In this document: positions 1 through 11,300 of the stretch, in pieces
Numbering within the stretch: position 1 is the stretch's first letter
Layout: every line of letters starts with the position of its first letter
Source of the DNA: Clavulina sp. PMI_390
Taxonomy: Eukaryota > Basidiomycota > Agaricomycetes > Cantharellales > Hydnaceae
NCBI GenBank assembly: GCA_015039315.1
Contig: WIDE01000171.1
Coordinates: 17,330 to 46,304 of the forward strand
Direction of reading: 5' to 3'
DNA: 28,975 bases
Translations under genes and position numbers: made by a program
Notes under the pieces: generated by a model
Told to the model about the DNA's origin: nothing
Database searches by the model: none
The model's input: only the letters and a program-made list of their open reading frames with translations

Positions 1-1266
1 TATCTCTGTGATTTTGGGCTCAGTCGTATTCGCCACGAGGTCACTCGGACACGGACCATTCTGCGGGAAGGTGGGATGCGTCGGTTTATGGCTCCTGAGC
101 TTGCAAACGGGATGGCTGAACGCTTCGGCGCTACTCTTGCTACCGACGTCTTTTCTCTCGCGATGATGTTCTTGAACACTTGGAGCGGTCGGCCACCGTT
201 TTCTGAGGTTCGAAAAGATGTCAAAGTCGCTGCGAAATTCAGGGATGGATTGAGGCCTCAAATACCTCCTAACATGTTTACTGAGGCTCCAGAGCTTCGG
301 CAACAGTTGTGGACTTTGCTGGAGAGAATGTGGGCGCAGACTCCGACTGATCGTCCAGCGAGCAGTGACGTGCTAGAGTCTTTGACGCAGATATTTGCCA
401 GCGTTCCGCCTCCCCCTCTTTCGTACCTCCCCACTCCGCCACAATCGTGCCCGCCTTCATCAACAGTGCACGAGTGGACAGGACCCATGACGCCTCCGGA
501 GGATCTTCCCAATGATCGACAAGATCGGCCCTTAATGCTTTCCCCCACTACCGCCTCGACCGCCAGAGTGGAGGAGAGGGTCAGCCAAACAAAGCTCCCA
601 CATATCTTCTCGATCCAAGATCTAATAGATGCAAAAGCGCTTGCTGATGTGACCGACTCCTCCAAGCCTGGAGCCGTGTCAAAGGCCTGGTTACCGTTAA
701 CCCCAAGCCCTACGCCTCCCGCAGGAGCAACGCCAGCCCCACGGCCTCGAAAGAAAATGTCATCCCTGTCCAAGAAAAATCACCTTGCGCGAACAGAGAC
801 AGGGTTGAGCACACCGGTCGAGATCCGTGTCAACATTTCTGCTACCGTCACGCTTAACACACCCTCTCCCGAAAAGGGTCATGCTAAACGACGGCGAGAA
901 GAGGAATCCTGGGACGATTATGCTTCTGATGACGATGCAAAGCTAGCTCGTAAGCGCCCGAAAGTCGATGGGCCTGTCCCGGATGAGATGGATCTCGCCG
1001 CATCATTGGCAGCAGCATTAGGGAATTCGCAAACTGCGACCTCGTTCATGAGTACCGCGCTCGCTGAAACCTTTAGCAATCAAGGTCTCACATCACTTGG
1101 GAATACAGCCCCAGAGGACATCACATCTGGGACGAGTAGTGGCTTGAATCTTTTCAACTGGGAGCCATCTTTTCAACAAACATACACCGAAGGAGGCCAG
1201 CTTTCGTTCTCGGCGTCTTCATTGTCTTCATTTTCCTTGTTCCAGCAGGATGGGAATATGAATTAG
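1..1266 (+). CDS. Protein kinase C-lobe with disordered NLS-bearing tail (5' partial)
   Basis: The frame is open from base 1 to a TAG at 1264-1266 (421 visible residues), so the gene begins upstream of the window. Visible residues 4-6 are the DFG motif and 31-33 the APE motif. The C-lobe follows (DVFSLAMMFLNTWSG, then MWAQTPTDRPAS) and ends near residue 132. This segment is clearly paralogous to the kinase parts of the genes starting at 8329 and 14878 (shared CDFGLSR-R-RHEVTRTRT). After the kinase there is no DH domain. Instead about 290 residues follow that are rich in Pro, Ser and Thr with many SP/TP sites, and two basic clusters near residues 296-299 (KRRR) and 316-321 (ARKRPK) that resemble nuclear localisation signals, separated by an acidic stretch. 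The end is Ser/Phe rich. The activation segment and DFG are intact; the N-lobe cannot be judged. A nuclear role is inference. No intron is needed in the visible part. Confidence 0.85.
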   Translation, partial: YLCDFGLSRIRHEVTRTRTILREGGMRRFMAPELANGMAERFGATLATDVFSLAMMFLNTWSGRPPFSEVRKDVKVAAKFRDGLRPQIPPNMFTEAPELRQQLWTLLERMWAQTPTDRPASSDVLESLTQIFASVPPPPLSYLPTPPQSCPPSSTVHEWTGPMTPPEDLPNDRQDRPLMLSPTTASTARVEERVSQTKLPHIFSIQDLIDAKALADVTDSSKPGAVSKAWLPLTPSPTPPAGATPAPRPRKKMSSLSKKNHLARTETGLSTPVEIRVNISATVTLNTPSPEKGHAKRRREEESWDDYASDDDAKLARKRPKVDGPVPDEMDLAASLAAALGNSQTATSFMSTALAETFSNQGLTSLGNTAPEDITSGTSSGLNLFNWEPSFQQTYTEGGQLSFSASSLSSFSLFQQDGNMN

Positions 1267-2235
1267 ACCTTGTGAACTCACGAGATTTCGGCACGGGGTA
1301 CCCGAGCCGCATCGAAGGCACCTGCACATCCGCTATGGACGAGTAGTGCATTTGATGTCCATGCCTTGCGGCCTTCCTGCATTGCATTATAGCGCCATTT
1401 CCGTCATTGCGCTAGCCACTGTGCTTGGGTTTCCCATTATTATGTCGGGGTGTGCTGCACAAACAGCGAGAGGAACAGGACGTCATAAAATTTAGTGACT
1501 GAAATCGGAATGTGCAAGTAATTTTGCCTTCAATCGAGGTGTGCCGTTGAAATTCTTTCCCTGCTTCTTCGAGTATGCAATTGTCCTGCATCCATACTCT
1601 GTCCTCCGAACATACGCGCTCGCTAGTTCATTAATTAAATTCTTTAGGACGCATTTCCGGCTCTTTTCTCTCAGCCCTTTTTCTGTTATCATTCGCCTTC
1701 ATTTGTCGGTGTGGGTTATTTCCATGTTGGGGCCTACCTCTCTTCTTATATACTATTCCGTACTTTATTATTCAGACTTGTTGTACAATAGGCCCAGATA
1801 ATCTACCCATCGGCTTTCTTCATACCTTGCCCTTGTGGACCTGAGGTGGTAGACGCCCAGATTTGAATTACCACAGCCACTCATGCTTACGTATTGCTCG
1901 CTGACCTTTCGAGTTACTTCTCCCTTCGTTCGTTCTCCGCGTAACTTGTCCGATAAGGTGACTGCTAGACATCTGAAAAACTTGCTGAGAAGAGGATTTC
2001 GCGCGCTCTCGAACCGATCAAGGTTCACGAGCCAGTCTCATGAAACATACCGCCCCTGCAACATTGCGACTGTGGCCACTATGCAGTTGCACTGCTCACA
2101 GGACACAGCCATCGAGCAATTCTACCTTATCAGATTGGCTCAGAAGTATACTGTAGTTTGGATCTCGCGTCTCGCGGGCGTCACAGTTATCTTTCCAACA
2201 ACAACAACACACAGCTCCTCGCCGCTTTCGCCAGG
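1267..2235. other. Intergenic region between kinase tail gene and PAH gene
   Basis: About 970 bases without a convincing gene. Short open frames on both strands here show no recognisable domain or splice support. The part just before 2236 contains a CAA-rich stretch (about 2198-2212) that fits a 5' untranslated leader of the next gene. Confidence 0.5.
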
Positions 2236-3817
2236 ATGGATGAACCAGTCGCTCCACTCCAGCTCTCGCAGAAACTCGATGACGAAATCGCTCCACGCAG
2301 CGTAAAGAACGAAGCCACACCCCCTAGTCCCTCACAAGCTCCTGAAGTGTTGAGCTTGGCCGACGTCAATGTAGCAGCCAACGAAACTCTGCTTCCCCAC
2401 GATGCCCCTTCTTCCCAACTCGCGCCACCAGAGATCGATCAACCTCTGGTATTCGATGATTTGGACGTAGTCGTCACTCCAGCACATACAAGTATAGAGG
2501 ACTCGTCGTCACCAGGCACCCAAGCCTCTGTGGAAAATGGTGAGTCAGAACATACGACGTCCGTTCAGTCTCAACCTCAACGATCCCCTTCTATAGAGAC
2601 GCAAAGTGGAAAACTCACCGTCAAAGATGCGCTCTCCTACCTTGACCTCGTAAAGACCACTTTTGCGGAGCAGCCGGACGTTTACAACCAGTTCCTCGAT
2701 ATCATGAAGGACTTCAGGAACCAAAAGTAAGCACGCCATCATCTCCGTGGTGTTTGTTCCGATCTTCACCTCTTTACATCATTGCTCTCACCAGTCTTGA
2801 TACCCCTCAAGTCATTTCCGGTGTTTCCGACTTGTTTTCCTCCCATCCCACCCTCATCAAAGGCTTCAACACGTTCTTGCCCCCCGGCTATCATATCCAT
2901 TGCACTGAATGTGCGGACGGCGGCACTGACATCATTACTACGACGCCTTCGGGCACTACTACGACGCACATTGCTCCTCATACACCCTCATCGAGTGATG
3001 GCCCTCATCCTAATCCACCCTCATCGGCTAGCGCTCCCGTCGGTGATCTCCCCGATGCTATGGGTGGTCTATCACTCGCACCTAGTGACCAATCCAACAC
3101 AAATAACCCTGGGGATGTCACCCACCTTCCGCAAGCTAATAATAGTTTCCCGACTGACGCCGAGCTCCAGAGTGCCGCCCAGTTCGTCGGAAAAGTCAAG
3201 CTCCGTTTCTCGGATGAGCCGGCCATCTTTAAACAATTCCTTGTTAGTGTACAGGAATATCAGACAGAGCGGCGCCCTTGGCAGGAGGTAAGAACTTCAT
3301 CCCCCTCCCTGGTCTCACGTCGCTTGTTGGTTCATCGGTCACTGAGCATCTCGAGCTTGCCCTAGTTGTTTGACCAGATATCTACACTATTCCACGAAGC
3401 GCCTGATCTCATTGAGGGGTTCAAGCTGTTCCTTCCCGAGCCAAAAGTCTCCAAACCCAGCAGTGATCACGATTCCACTACGGTCGTCATGACAGGTGTG
3501 TGTGATATTGATTGTTGATGGCTGGACCTGCCTTCCATGTTGCTGATGCAGTGTCGGGTGGCTGGTCCAGCTAGTCCCCAGAAGCGTTCTCTTGCTGATA
3601 ATAGCCATCCATCCTTCCAGAAGCGATTGACCCTCCTTCCTTGCAAAGTAATACGGCACTTCAGGACACCGACGGCACGGTTCTCGACCACAACCCTGGA
3701 GTCGTTAGCAGATCTGCATTGGATCGTACCAATCCAGATACTTCTCAGGAGCCGACTACCCCAGATGCTGGAGATGCATCGACTGGAGTGGCTATATCTA
3801 CTGCAGATGCAAGTTGA
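2236..3817 (+). CDS. Small Sin3-like protein with two paired amphipathic helix (PAH) domains
   Basis: Proposed exons are 2236-2726, 2795-3287, 3366-3495 and 3621-3817 (436 aa). The start is the ATG at 2236; upstream sequence in frame looks like leader. PAH1 lies at about residues 127-200: [17 protein letters not shown], then [14 protein letters not shown], then an intron, then [14 protein letters not shown] and a loop ending in FLPPGY. PAH2 lies at about 285-355: [20 protein letters not shown], an intron after WQE, then [20 protein letters not shown] and FLPE. These are the classic four-helix PAH patterns of Sin3, which bind short helices of transcription factors. The rest is acidic and Ser/Pro/Thr rich. 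Full-length Sin3 is well over 1000 residues and carries an HDAC-interaction domain; none is seen here, so this is a PAH-only relative, perhaps an adaptor or competitor. The last splice (3495 to 3621) is the least certain: acceptors at 3551 and 3570 are alternatives, but the final exon frame reads as coherent protein to TGA 3815-3817. Confidence 0.75.
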
Positions 3818-4363
3818 AGGAACAGCGTGATGGCGGATAAAGGGCTTTCCACTCAGTGTGGACAGATTCCGCCTGTAAATAGCGCGCTCCAGTAGCAAGA
3901 AAATATATGCGATGAGTGATTCGAGGCAACACTGCTCTCGCTGCACCGTTCAATCAGGCTGGATAAAACGTGTTGAGTACCGTCCTTTCAGACGCTGTGA
4001 TCCCTCTGAGTTCCACAAAGAGAAGCCTGCTCAGCCAATCAAAGCATTTCGCGTCTGGAAATACATCATCCTACGTCATTGTTGTTCGAAGTCCAGACGA
4101 TGACGCTGTATTAAGGTTTCAGGGCTGCAGTCGCTTTTGGTATCACCATCGCCATGTCTGCTTCCCAGAATTATCACCCTTGCCCCCACAAGCGACGGGA
4201 TTCTTTTGAAAATTCTCATTTTCCACAACACGACGAGTCTCATGAACCGTCGTATGATATAACTGTTAGAATTACGAATTGTTCCGGAGATTTTCACATG
4301 GCATACAGATATTATGCTGCCCGTAGTCGCCGACAAGTGGGGGATAATGATATGTTGGAGGAG
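3818..4363. other. Convergent intergenic region
   Basis: The PAH gene and the minus-strand gene end towards each other here. The stretch should hold both 3' untranslated regions. I see no gene, RNA or repeat in it. Confidence 0.5.
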
Positions 4364-7125
4364 CTAACCGTCAATCGCACCCCTGGCTTCCATCTCCCAA
4401 CCACTCGGAGCATCAACAGGCCGCTCGATCCATCGTCTGAATGCAGCAGCATCCTCCTTTGCCGAACCTCTGATAGAGCGCTTGGAAGCTTCTTCAAGGA
4501 ATCGAGTCGTTCTATCTTTTTTGGTAGACTCCATTGATGAATGAGATCGGTATAGTGCCCAGAGAACCGAATGCACCCTGTAACACCGCCGTAGGTAAGT
4601 ATAAAAGTGACAGTTAGTTGGTGAACTATGATGTCCGCAGGCTTACTCGTCGATTCTTGCATCCAAATGTTGCCATGTCAAGACCGCGTTGATGTTCCAC
4701 TGAAGAATATCCAATTCTCCGGCTTCGGCGATATTCGGCGCAAAGCGTTCGCCACGATGCTCTGGACTCCAGATTTGAACAGTGGCAAGGATTTCCAACG
4801 GCTCCACGGGAAGTGGGAAGATTTCGGGTGCTACTTCAGCGAGAGCTTGGTTGATTATCTGTTTCGCAAAGGCGCCAAAACCTTGAGGGGCGAAGAACAT
4901 GAGCTTGATGTTGTCTTCTGGCCCTAAAACGCCTTCAATGCCTCGTGAGTATGTTACGCGCTTCGGTCGGCTGACTCGGTCTGGGGATCCAAGAATGTCA
5001 CAATGGTTCCTGTTGATTGTATCAGGGACGTACGAATGAAGTCCCCTTTGACTTTGGCATACTCCTCTCTTGTAGAGGCAGTTTGGCCCCTCCAGCTCAT
5101 GACACGTGCGATATTCTCAAAAAAGTTATCTTCCCAATCGCTGTTGAAAACCCTTAACCCGATCATGAGGTCCCCTATATTAAATGAGGGGTCCCACTTG
5201 TATTTATCTTCACCGTAAGCCAGCTCTTCGGAGTCTTGTCCTTGCGTTACAGTGCTTCGCTGTGAAATTCTAGGTGGAGTCCAGAACGATTAGCTCGTTT
5301 ATCACGCAATGATAGCAAGCGCAGGTAACTGAGTTACACACCGCGAAGAATGATCGATTGAGGCTTCCCAAAGGGCCACGTGTCTCAAGAGGCTCTCAAA
5401 ACCAACACCCAACCCTCTGGTCAGCAATTTCGCTTCCGAGGTGTGAGGCTCTTCACTGAGAATCCCCCAACCAAAGAAGTTGACTGCCTCCCTAGTCCTA
5501 TCATCGCTGCCGTTTGGTCTGTAACAACGAACACTCTAAGCTTCGATTCTGTGACGTGGGACATATTTCGATCAGTCTCACCTCTCATCCGGTGGAGAGA
5601 AAAGAAGACATCTGGGGGAGACGCAGCGTCAGTTTCGACCACAATGGATCCTTGGCTGAAGGACATCTCACGAATCAATTGTGCGCTCTGTCCATTCGTT
5701 AGCGCGATTAGCAATGGATTGCAGCACATCGACAGCCAGGCCGGAAGCGTTCAGATATCTTTGCGTTATTCGAACACCATAACCCTAGAGCAAACATTAG
5801 ATTTAGCGATCCAGGTGGGGACGAGATGGATTAAGAACCTTATCAGCGTACTTGAAAACGCTGATAATCGCTCATGAAGTCAGAACCACGTGAGATGGTG
5901 ATGATCTTACAAGGAACGTACCGTATAGGCATTGAAGGCTGCCTTCGATTGAGCCAATGCCCATCAACCCAATCCATGTTGAATACATTATATCCCGCTG
6001 AACAAAGAGACGTTAGTCTCCCGCGCCTGATGAAATGACTGTTTCAAACCTACTTTCCAATGCACGAGCGGCCTTTGGTAGCATCAGAAGCCTCTTACCG
6101 TCGTACCCCATCGAGCAAATATCCAGATCGAAGTTCAGGAGTACGTCAAGTGGACTTTTCACCGACATCAAGACAATCTGAACTCGCTTGGAAGGGTATT
6201 CGGACAAGAATGTAATGGTGCGTGAGTTCCGTACTGCGAGAGTGGTAAGACGAGCATGTTCAGGGAGGTTCTTTTCCCATATGTCAAATACATGTCGCAC
6301 TTTCTGGGCTGCTTCTGACGGGTTGAGACCATAGATGTAGACGTCGATATCGGAGGCGACATGATTCTCAAAGTCTTCCTCTTGGACAGAGATAAGACTA
6401 GAGAGAACACTACCACCCGCCACGAAGATGTGGTCCCAGTCCATCCCATCAAACACTCCTGCGGAGACTTTGGCAAAAGCCGCCTGGAACCCCTCGAACG
6501 TGGGTTGCACCTCAATCATAGACGAGCGTCGATTGTCCAAGAACATGTACCCAGAGAATTGGTCGGCATCATCGCGAGTGATGACTATAGGGGACGAAGC
6601 AAGCTGCTCCGGGGCGATGGAGGTTGGCGGTGGGAATAGGTTTCGTACATGACGTGCCCAGTCAACCAGACCCTTCTCCCAATCGAAAGCATCAACGGAA
6701 GCTGCTCGCAGCCCCCGTTCGTTGGCTAGGATCCACTCATCAATATCCATAGTGAGCCCACTGTGGGAGTGTATTCTTTCAGATGCCTGAAGCAAGCCGC
6801 GGGCTCTTCTGAATGAGTCATAAGTAAAGTGGGGGGACTCCCAAAGACGTTTGAAGACCGGAGGTGGTAGATCGAGAAGAGTTCTGATGTCATAATCGCT
6901 TCCATCCTCGAGAATTTCGATAAGCTGGCGCATGCTATGAGCGAATAAACTACCACGGTCTATCGTATGAGCGTGAGACCTCGCCCCCTCATAAAGGTCG
7001 AGACGCATTTTAACGATACCCTTGCAAAGGTTCGCGAGGTCATCTTCCCAGTTCTTCAAGCGCATAAATTGATAAATCTTGTCATACTGATCCTGCTCCT
7101 GGCTATATGAGGTACTGGTACTCAT
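4364..7125 (-). CDS. Multi-exon protein with nucleotidyltransferase-like GGS/DID signature
   Basis: Reconstructed exons, transcription order: 7125-6054, 5997-5922, 5860-5839, 5784-5672, 5611-5582, 5518-5342, 5269-5034, 4980-4647, 4577-4364; 757 aa if the ATG at 7125 is the start. The frame stays open to 7235 with protein-like sequence (PEVILDITDRVFLKIP), next to a plausible acceptor, so a further 5' exon may exist; I found none of matching phase. Near residues 235-261 the sequence reads FVAGGSVLSSL, then ASDIDVYIYGL, with a later acidic strand FDLDICSMGYDG (about 332-341). The spacing of GGS and DID resembles the catalytic pattern of Pol-beta-type (MNT) nucleotidyltransferases. Splicing gives ALETGYNVFNMDWVDGHWL and VFKYADKGYGVRI, segments I associate with a basidiomycete family of unknown function. 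The second half is unrecognised. Most donors are good (GTAGGT, GTACGT, GTGAGA, GTAAGC); GTTCTT after the 22-nt exon is weak. Function is unknown. Confidence 0.75.
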
Positions 7126-8328
7126 CGTGCGGAAAACGTTGGCGAGCGACCCTCGAGCGAAAGCGATTGGGATCTTCAAAAAAACACGATCGGTGATATC
7201 TAATATGACCTCGGGAGTAAAATCTCCTACCACCACTAGGAGCAGGAACTAATGGGAGGTGCAGCGCTCTCGAAGCGGGGATGGCGTTTCAGTGATCTGA
7301 GGTCACGTGGTTTGTTCCCACGGGCCTCACCTTGTTAGCTACCGCCAAACCCAACAAGCTCCTGAACTTAGAACTGCCATGATTGAAACCAGTTTTTCTG
7401 CATCAGAAGCAACAGAAAGAGGCATTCCTTGAAAGTACCCAAGGCCTCAGCTTTCGTCGCTTCCATTCACGCTCCGCCCTAGTATCGGGGTCCCATTGCC
7501 CAGGCAGCTAGAATGAACCCAAACCATTGATCAGGCACTACGGGTTGCATATTACTTCCATAAAATTCTCGATTATCTCAAATGATTGTCCTCCCGTCGG
7601 TCTCTTCAAACAGCCCACGAAGTATGTCAATTTTTTTTAGCGCCTATCGCTATTTGATCTCAGCCACCCATCTTTTTGTCGCCAATAACAGTACCAATCA
7701 AGAAACTCACATCGAACTTGGCTTGTTGTCGTAGCAGCCGTAGGTCCCTCTCTCGCCTTTTGATTGGGCGAAGCCTACGGCGCCTTTCAGCTCATTGTTT
7801 TCCCCCTTGTACCATAATGTCTGGAAACTCTGTGGGTAAACAGCGGGGATTTAATGCCACGCTTACTCTTATCAGTGTATTCCGTTCCCTGTTCTCTTCC
7901 TGCTCCCCATAATATGATGCCTATCAGTTGTGTGTCCTGCTCTAGTCTCAGCATTGTTTCTAGATCTTGCTCGATGGGGTGACATCTGTTCATCAAAACA
8001 TTAATACCAAAATGACAAATTTGTACCATCATCTTGTCTTTGAATGAATGTTCACATGGCGCTGGCCACGGTAAACAGGGAATAACACCATCCTAGCGCC
8101 AGCGCTATTCCCCTACTTCTTCCCATCCTGCCTACAAATTCCACACCCAGCATTCCTTGATATCACTATCTCTTTCTTGCTCAACATAAATATAGCACCA
8201 AGGCCACTTCATCCAGCAAAAACTGCGAGTCAACATATTAAACGACCCAGCGTCAATCATCCCAGGCATTGCTGAAGAGTTTTTACACAAGCCCTCTACC
8301 TCGAGATACGCCCACTAGAAACCCTAAT
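7126..8328. other. Divergent intergenic region between NTase-like gene and kinase-DH-DH gene
   Basis: About 1.2 kb that should hold the promoters of both flanking genes. Sequence from 7126 to 7235 may be coding for the minus-strand gene. No other gene is supported. A TATA-like site lies near 8186-8194. Confidence 0.5.
8186..8194 (+). promoter_or_regulatory. TATA-like element upstream of kinase-DH-DH gene
   Basis: ATAAATATA lies about 135 bases before the ATG at 8329, a fitting place for a core promoter with a short leader. It rests on sequence alone. Confidence 0.35.
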
Positions 8329-11300
8329 ATGTCTTTCAAGGCTGAGTCTATTCTCAATGATAGCACAGACTCGAGTGTCAACGATTCAGATTCTGGAGAA
8401 AGTGATACCACGGCCAGCGATGATGATGAAGTACCCAAGATACCACATCATATTGCCAAAAGGCTTGGGATAGATGAAAAAACTGATCTATCTAGCCTCT
8501 CGACTGCAGAGGCGATCAACATACTCAATTTGCTGAACGCCGTACGCTTCCATCGACCACCCTAGCTCTTCACTATTGTTAACCCGCTTAAGATAGGAGC
8601 TTCAAAAGCAATCTTTTGACGACCCGGGTGTACTAAGACTTCTTCAAGATCTATGTGGATATTTTATTGCCGTCCCTAGCCCTTTCATTCTTCAAAATGT
8701 GAGATTTGAAAGGAAGGATGTGGTTGGACGGGGAGGCGAGGCTACTATTTATCGTGGTAGCTTGCTAGAGGATCATCATTCGCGTACCGTCGTCGTGCGA
8801 GAAGTGGTCATGTCCCCGAAGGATTGGAAGTCATCTCTAGGGCGAAAAGTGACTAAAGTCGGTGACATCTGATGCCCATTAGCGAAAAGAGCTAACGAGT
8901 TCAAAAGCTTGTGCATCGTGAGGCGATAACTCATTTCCAGCTTAATCATCAAAACGTCCTCCCATTTCTGGGGATATACCACGAAACAGTTGGCTCCCCT
9001 CCCCTCACAATCTTGCCACTAATGGAGCATGGCTCGCTCCAGGATCTCCTTACCACCCAAAATATTGATCCAGAAAGTTTTCAGCGCACAGTGGGTATCA
9101 TGCATGCTCTGAATTACATTATTAACTGATGAGTGAAATTTTCAGCTTATCGGTATCAGCACCGGAGTGGTTTATCTCCACTCTAGACGACCACCAATAA
9201 TTCACGGAGACCTCCACCCAGTACGCCACCTTTTGGTCCCTGAAATCGAGTGCCGCACTCATATACAGTCGTTCAAAGGGAAACGTCCTCATTGATGCTA
9301 CCGGCAACCCGTTGCTTTGTGACTTTGGACTGAGTCGCATACGCCATGAGGTCACAAGAACACGAACAATCGTGCAGGAGGCTGGAAGGCTTCGATTCAT
9401 GGCCCCAGAGCTGTCTGAAGGCTGGAGTAAACGTTTTCGCACCAGCCCTCTCAGCGATATCTTCTCTCTTGCGATGACATTCTTGAACATTTGGACCGGT
9501 GAGGTGCCAATGTTTGAGCTCCGGAAGGACGCAAAGGTCGCTAGCAGTTTCAGAAAAGGGAAACGACCAAAATTTCCGACCTCCCCCTTATATCTTGCCC
9601 CGAGACAAACAAAGGATTTATGGGGACTACTGAATGATATGTGGGCACAGGAGCCGTTCTCGCGTCCCTCAATCTCCTCAAGTCTCAATCGGCTGGTGCA
9701 TTTGTTCCGCAATGATCTATATACTGATGTTGATGGACAAGATTTGTCTCTCGACAACTCAGTAAGGAGACTAGAATCAGCGTCTGCTTTCCATGGGCCC
9801 CTGCCAACGGACCCGATGCAGTTCATGAACCATATTCATACTGTACAACAACGATTGCATGTATCGCTGGAGGATGACCCGGCTCAACCAGTTAATAGCG
9901 GTGAGCTGCGACAAGTCCTACTAACTCCACCCGAGGCAGCCAGCACTTTGCTTATGAACAATGACCCTGATGGCGTGAGTATTTCCCCGCCTGGTTGCCT
10001 TGTCCAGATGGGTCTGATTGTCCCACCCGGTGGCTCGAGCAGCTTAATTGGGCTGATGGAGTCGATCCTTCAATATTGGCCACCGTGGGAAAGAATGAGC
10101 AGAATCGACAAGCGTGCGTCATTATTTCTCTTTCTAGGACAAATTCTGCAACCCAAACGCGAGGCTGATTGTTTCCACCCTTTTACCCAAATTTGTAGCA
10201 TCATCCACAAAACTATGCTCTCAGAAGCAAGCTACCTGAAAGATCTTGAATTAATTAATACGGCAAGCAGTCTTTCCTGATACCACATACTCACTCAGCT
10301 AAGCTTTATGCTCCTGCTACTTTTAGCTATTTGTCGACCAACTTAAACAAGCTCAACCACCTATCATCTCACCCTATGAGATCGACACTTTCGTCGACAC
10401 CGTATTTGGTAACATTCTTGACCTTCGTATGATGCACATGGGTATCCTTGACAAGCTCAACGACCGACGGCGCAGCCAAGGCGCTTTTATCGAACTCATC
10501 GGCGATATATTCTGGAATGCGGCTAGGGAATTTAGAATGTTCTATCCTCAATATGTGGCTAATCTTTTTCGCGCCAGCCAAAGGGCTCAGGAGGAGTTAG
10601 ATATGAATACCCAGTTTAAGATTTTCCACGAGGTGTGCTGATTTTTACTATCTTACGTGCTGCTTAGGAGAACCTTGTTTTCCCACTTTGTTTCCCCTAA
10701 TCTAGAAATGTCAAACCGTGCCTGAAGTCCGCGGGATGTCCCTTCAGCAACTCATTCTTCTCCCGTCCGAACATCTGCAACAATATCCTACACTACTTGA
10801 AACGATATGGGATGAGTGGGGAGAGGCTAACAACGATGCGGAATACTTGATTGAGGCGTCCGAGGCAATTAGGAAGTTGTCTAAATTAGCCGAACTAAAG
10901 GCATTTCAGGTATGTTGTTCATTCTGATGCTATGATGCACCTAATTATGTGAGAACTGACCTACACTATGCCTATTGCAAGGTCTGCATCCTGCGCGGCG
11001 ACCCTCCAGGGGACAAGCAGTGGGCCATGCTGGTTGCGGATAAGATGCGAGATGGCCTACCTAAAGGAGAGGCGAAGAGACAGCAGTATGTCCCCAGCTT
11101 GAGTGTCATTTAGGCCCGGGGTTTTCTTGTCTTTGATATAAGTTTGATGTTTATATAACCTAACTTATAGGGCCATATTTGGGATAATCAGAAGCGAGGC
11201 TGAATATGTCAGAGATTTGGAAGTGTTCCAAAAAGTGAAGTCCTTTTTAATGACCGCTTCTACTTGCCTGACAGTCAATGCTCAATTCTAGACATTCATT

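Noticed and set aside
258..773. Long minus-strand open frame of 171 codons
   Set aside because: It is the antisense shadow of the Pro/Ser-rich coding tail of the first kinase gene.
3552..3574. Alternative short end of the PAH protein through acceptor 3551
   Set aside because: It stops after a few residues, while splicing to 3621 opens a 65-codon acidic, protein-like exon; kept only as an alternative.
9122..9826. Minus-strand frame of 234 codons
   Set aside because: It lies opposite the kinase exons and their introns of the plus-strand gene and resembles nothing.
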